Part shown: positions 5,403-7,511 of the stretch, one piece after another | Numbering within the stretch: position 1 is the stretch's first letter | Layout of the letters: each line of letters opens with the position of its first letter | Source: JASFEQ01 sp050122535 | Lineage (GTDB): Bacteria; Desulfobacterota; DSM-4660; Desulfatiglandales; HGW-15 | Direction of reading: 5' to 3' | Assembly: GCA_050122535.1 (NCBI GenBank) | Contig: JASFIT010000230.1 | Location: forward strand, 1-7,511 | Length of the DNA stretch: 7,511 nt | Program-made: the position numbers and the translations under genes | The notes under the pieces: generated by a model | What the model saw: only the letters and a program-made list of their open reading frames with translations | Database searches by the model: none | Told to the model about the DNA's origin: nothing

Positions 5403-5483
5403 ATTGCTACACTTTTTTCAAGGGTTTCATTACATGGTTAGTTATTGGTCAACCAGCAAAAGCTGAGTGGCCTCTCTGTACAT

Positions 5484-5515
5484 AACAACTCAACTACTCA
5501 ACAACTTAACCAATT
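5484..5515. repeat. 8-bp degenerate tandem repeat (AACAACTC type), four units
   Basis: Four consecutive octamers AACAACTC, AACTACTC, AACAACTT and AACCAATT, ending 9 nt before the ligA ATG. The array lies where the ligA leader and ribosome binding site should be and has no purine-rich Shine-Dalgarno in it. It resembles in size and degeneracy the arrays at 598-621 and 706-736 but has an unrelated unit. Confidence 0.65.
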
Positions 5516-5524
5516 GTAAGAAAC

Positions 5525-7511
5525 ATGAAAGAGATCATTAAAGAGCTTAACGACCTCAGAGAGAAGATCAGATACCATAATCACCGGTACTACGTGCTGG
5601 ACGATCCAGAAATCTCAGATGCCGAGTACGATAGGATTTTCCAGCGTCTGCTGGAGCTGGAACGGCATTACCCCGAGCTGGTGCCTGCTGACTCCCCTAG
5701 TCAGCGTGTGGGAGCAGAACCCCTAGACGCTTTTACGCAAGTTACACACCGCCAACCTATGCTCAGCCTGGAGAATGTTTTTGATGAACAGGATATCAGG
5801 GACTTCGATGCCAGACTAAAGAGGTTCCTGGGTGAAGATCCCCATTTGGAATACACCGTTGAGCCGAAGATCGATGGTGTGGCCGTGGAACTGATTTATG
5901 AAGGAGGCGTCCTTACCATTGCCTCAACGAGAGGAGATGGATATGTGGGTGAAGATATTACTGCCAACATAAAGACCATCCTCTCTGTGCCCCTTACCCT
6001 CTTCCCCATTACGGAAAAAGTCACCATACCCGAACTCTTGGAGGTAAGAGGCGAGGTCTACATGGAAGTGAAGGCCTTCGAAGAACTGAATGCGAAGAGG
6101 CTGGCTCAGGGTCTCGCTGTCTTTGCCAATCCGAGAAACGCGGCAGCAGGCTCCTTGAGACAACTGGACCCCAGAATAACCGTCAAAAGACCCTTGGACA
6201 TGTTTTGCTACGGTATAGGAGAATTAAGGGGACAGACCTTTGAAACCCAAGTGGAATTGATGATTGCCCTTCAGATGTTGGGGCTGAGGGTCAACAGGCC
6301 CCATATTAGGGCGTGTCAAAGTCTGAAGGAAGTCATCAGCTATTGTCATCAACTGGAGGAAAAAAGGTCCCAGTTTCCATATGAGATTGATGGAGCCGTC
6401 ATTAAGGTGAATCAACTTGACCTTCAAGCCCGCCTAGGACAGAAGTCCCGCAGCCCCCGATGGGCCGTGGCCTACAAATTCAAGCCGACTCAGGAGACCA
6501 CAAGGATCATAAAGATTGACGTCCAGGTGGGACGTACAGGCGCTTTGACGCCTGTTGCTCACCTTGAACCCGTCGCGGTTGGCGGTGTCACGGTCACACG
6601 CGCAACGCTGCACAATCAGGAAGAGATCGAGAAGAAGGATATCCGGGAAATGGACACAGTGATCGTTCAAAGGGCGGGTGATGTCATCCCTGAAGTGGTG
6701 AAGCCCATAATCGCCAAAAGAACAGGAATCGAAAAACGATATATCATGCCGACAAGGTGCCCCGTTTGTGGGGCCCAGGTGCTCAGGAAAGAGGGAGAGG
6801 TCGTACTGAGATGTCCAAACCCTGAGTGCCCAGCCCAGGTCAAGGCGTCTTTGAAGCACTTCATTTCAAAGGGGGGTATGGACATAGACGGATTGGGAGA
6901 TAAGATTGTGACGCAATTGATCGAAAGAGGCATGGTCAAAGAGCCAGCCGATCTTTATGAACTCGATTTTGAGAATCTGCTTCAACTGGACAAGATCGCG
7001 GACAAGTCGGCCCATAATCTGCTCCGAGCCATTGAAAAGAGCAAAAAGGCCACACTCTCCAAGTTCATCTATGCCCTCGGGATAAGACATGTGGGTGAAC
7101 ATGTTGCTGAAGTACTGGCGGAGCATTTTGCAGGCCTTGGAAGGCTTCAGAAGGCCCACGAGGATGAGCTTCTATCCATTGATGAGGTTGGACCCCAGAT
7201 AGCGGAGAGTGTTGTCTCCTATTTTGCGGACGAATACAATCAAAGAAACATTCAGCGTTTGCTTGGAGCGGGGATCCATTTTGAGAGTGCTCCTGCCGAA
7301 GATCAGACGTCTTTGAAAGGCAAGTCCTTTGTGATCACAGGCACACTCAATTCCTTGAAACGATCAGAGGCCAGAGGGCTGATTCAGGGGAAAGGGGGGT
7401 GGGTAGCCTCTACGGTGAGTCAAAAGACCGACTACCTGGTGGTTGGGGAGTCTCCAGGCTCCAAACTCCAAAAGGCCCAGGATCTTGGCGTCACCACACT
7501 TGACGAGAATG
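5525..7511 (+). CDS. ligA: NAD+-dependent DNA ligase LigA, 3' end cut by the window
   Basis: Seals nicks in replication and repair by lysine adenylation from NAD+. 662 residues are present and the frame is open to the window edge; relative to the usual 665-675 aa only about 10 C-terminal residues should be missing. Domain Ia starts with YHNHRYYVLDDPEISDAEYDR (about 17-37), then SLENVFD (81-87). The adenylation motif EPKIDGVAV has nucleotidyl-acceptor K115, followed by TRGDGYVGEDIT (135-146) and FANPRNAAAGSLRQLDP (200-216). The OB fold includes the GRTGALTPVA stretch (336-345). The zinc finger uses C412, C415, C430 and C435. Helix-hairpin-helix repeats include MDIDGLGDK, ALGIRHVGE and IDEVGPQIA. 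The BRCT domain runs from about 594. All key residues are present. The ATG is chosen from family alignment; only a weak TAAG precedes it. Confidence 0.97.
   Translation, partial: MKEIIKELNDLREKIRYHNHRYYVLDDPEISDAEYDRIFQRLLELERHYPELVPADSPSQRVGAEPLDAFTQVTHRQPMLSLENVFDEQDIRDFDARLKRFLGEDPHLEYTVEPKIDGVAVELIYEGGVLTIASTRGDGYVGEDITANIKTILSVPLTLFPITEKVTIPELLEVRGEVYMEVKAFEELNAKRLAQGLAVFANPRNAAAGSLRQLDPRITVKRPLDMFCYGIGELRGQTFETQVELMIALQMLGLRVNRPHIRACQSLKEVISYCHQLEEKRSQFPYEIDGAVIKVNQLDLQARLGQKSRSPRWAVAYKFKPTQETTRIIKIDVQVGRTGALTPVAHLEPVAVGGVTVTRATLHNQEEIEKKDIREMDTVIVQRAGDVIPEVVKPIIAKRTGIEKRYIMPTRCPVCGAQVLRKEGEVVLRCPNPECPAQVKASLKHFISKGGMDIDGLGDKIVTQLIERGMVKEPADLYELDFENLLQLDKIADKSAHNLLRAIEKSKKATLSKFIYALGIRHVGEHVAEVLAEHFAGLGRLQKAHEDELLSIDEVGPQIAESVVSYFADEYNQRNIQRLLGAGIHFESAPAEDQTSLKGKSFVITGTLNSLKRSEARGLIQGKGGWVASTVSQKTDYLVVGESPGSKLQKAQDLGVTTLDEN

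Larger units (their letters stand above)
5211..5450. repeat. Nested composite inverted-repeat element between the phosphorylase gene and ligA
   Basis: The outer arms are imperfect inverted copies: 5211-5243 and the reverse complement of about 5413-5450 share, in order, GACCA, ACTAAC, AT, AAT, GAAACCC and GAAAAAA with small gaps. The left arm begins immediately after the phosphorylase stop. Inside lies a GTCATTGCGAG-bounded palindromic element (5282-5402), itself interrupted by a 44-nt hairpin. The left side has about 38 extra bases (5244-5281) not matched on the right. No reading frame of interest is present. Confidence 0.65.

Noticed and set aside
5282..5418. Rho-independent terminator after the phosphorylase gene
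   Set aside because: The palindrome is strong but the T-run starts 10 nt after the stem, so it is better explained as a mobile-type repeat; termination may still be incidental.
5419..5483. A sigma70 promoter for ligA
   Set aside because: I found no pair of -35 and -10 boxes with acceptable spacing; ligA may start elsewhere or be read from upstream.
5484..5515. CRISPR array or attachment site
   Set aside because: Units are only 8 bp, degenerate and contiguous without spacers; no cas or integrase gene is present.
6434..6859. 141-codon minus-strand open frame, and others nearby
   Set aside because: Antisense shadow of ligA, whose plus-strand frame shows uninterrupted conserved domains across the same bases.

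Overview
The window is bacterial core-genome sequence, not an accessory island. On the minus strand, reading right to left, lies the classic ribosome/SRP cluster ffh - rpsP - khpA - rimM - trmD - SPOUT RNA methyltransferase (4002 down to 13). On the plus strand are a nucleoside phosphorylase-family gene (4446-5210) and an almost complete ligA (5525 to the window end). The gene order, the TM1570-type methyltransferase directly after trmD, and the abundance of short intergenic palindromic repeats resemble Desulfobacterota (former Deltaproteobacteria) or a neighbouring Gram-negative lineage. That assignment is inference from gene order and repeat style only.

Layout. 13-573: SPOUT methyltransferase with a GTG start. 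574-723: spacer made largely of short repeats. 724-1467 trmD overlaps rimM (1457-1993) by 11 nt, and rimM follows khpA (1996-2226) by 2 nt, so these three are probably translationally coupled. rpsP is at 2287-2529. A 147-nt dyad-rich spacer separates it from ffh (2677-4002). A 443-nt intergenic region (4003-4445) drives ffh leftwards and the phosphorylase rightwards, with a good sigma70-like promoter on each side. A 314-nt spacer (5211-5524) is almost entirely repeat: a large imperfect inverted repeat enclosing a GTCATTGCGAG-type palindromic element, itself interrupted by a 44-nt GC-rich hairpin, then an 8-bp tandem array just before ligA.

How the genes work together. Ffh is the SRP GTPase for co-translational membrane targeting. 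rpsP encodes ribosomal protein S16, KhpA binds RNA, RimM helps 30S maturation, TrmD makes m1G37 in tRNA, and the last gene is a second knotted methyltransferase of unknown target. Together they form a translation-apparatus operon. The phosphorylase (nucleoside salvage) and LigA (NAD+-dependent DNA ligase) are separate housekeeping functions.

I found no new defence, mobile or biosynthetic system. The unusual content is in the non-coding DNA: three kinds of degenerate 7-8 bp tandem repeat sit exactly at gene boundaries (one supplies the trmD stop codon), and a nested, multi-layered inverted-repeat element lies between the phosphorylase and ligA.
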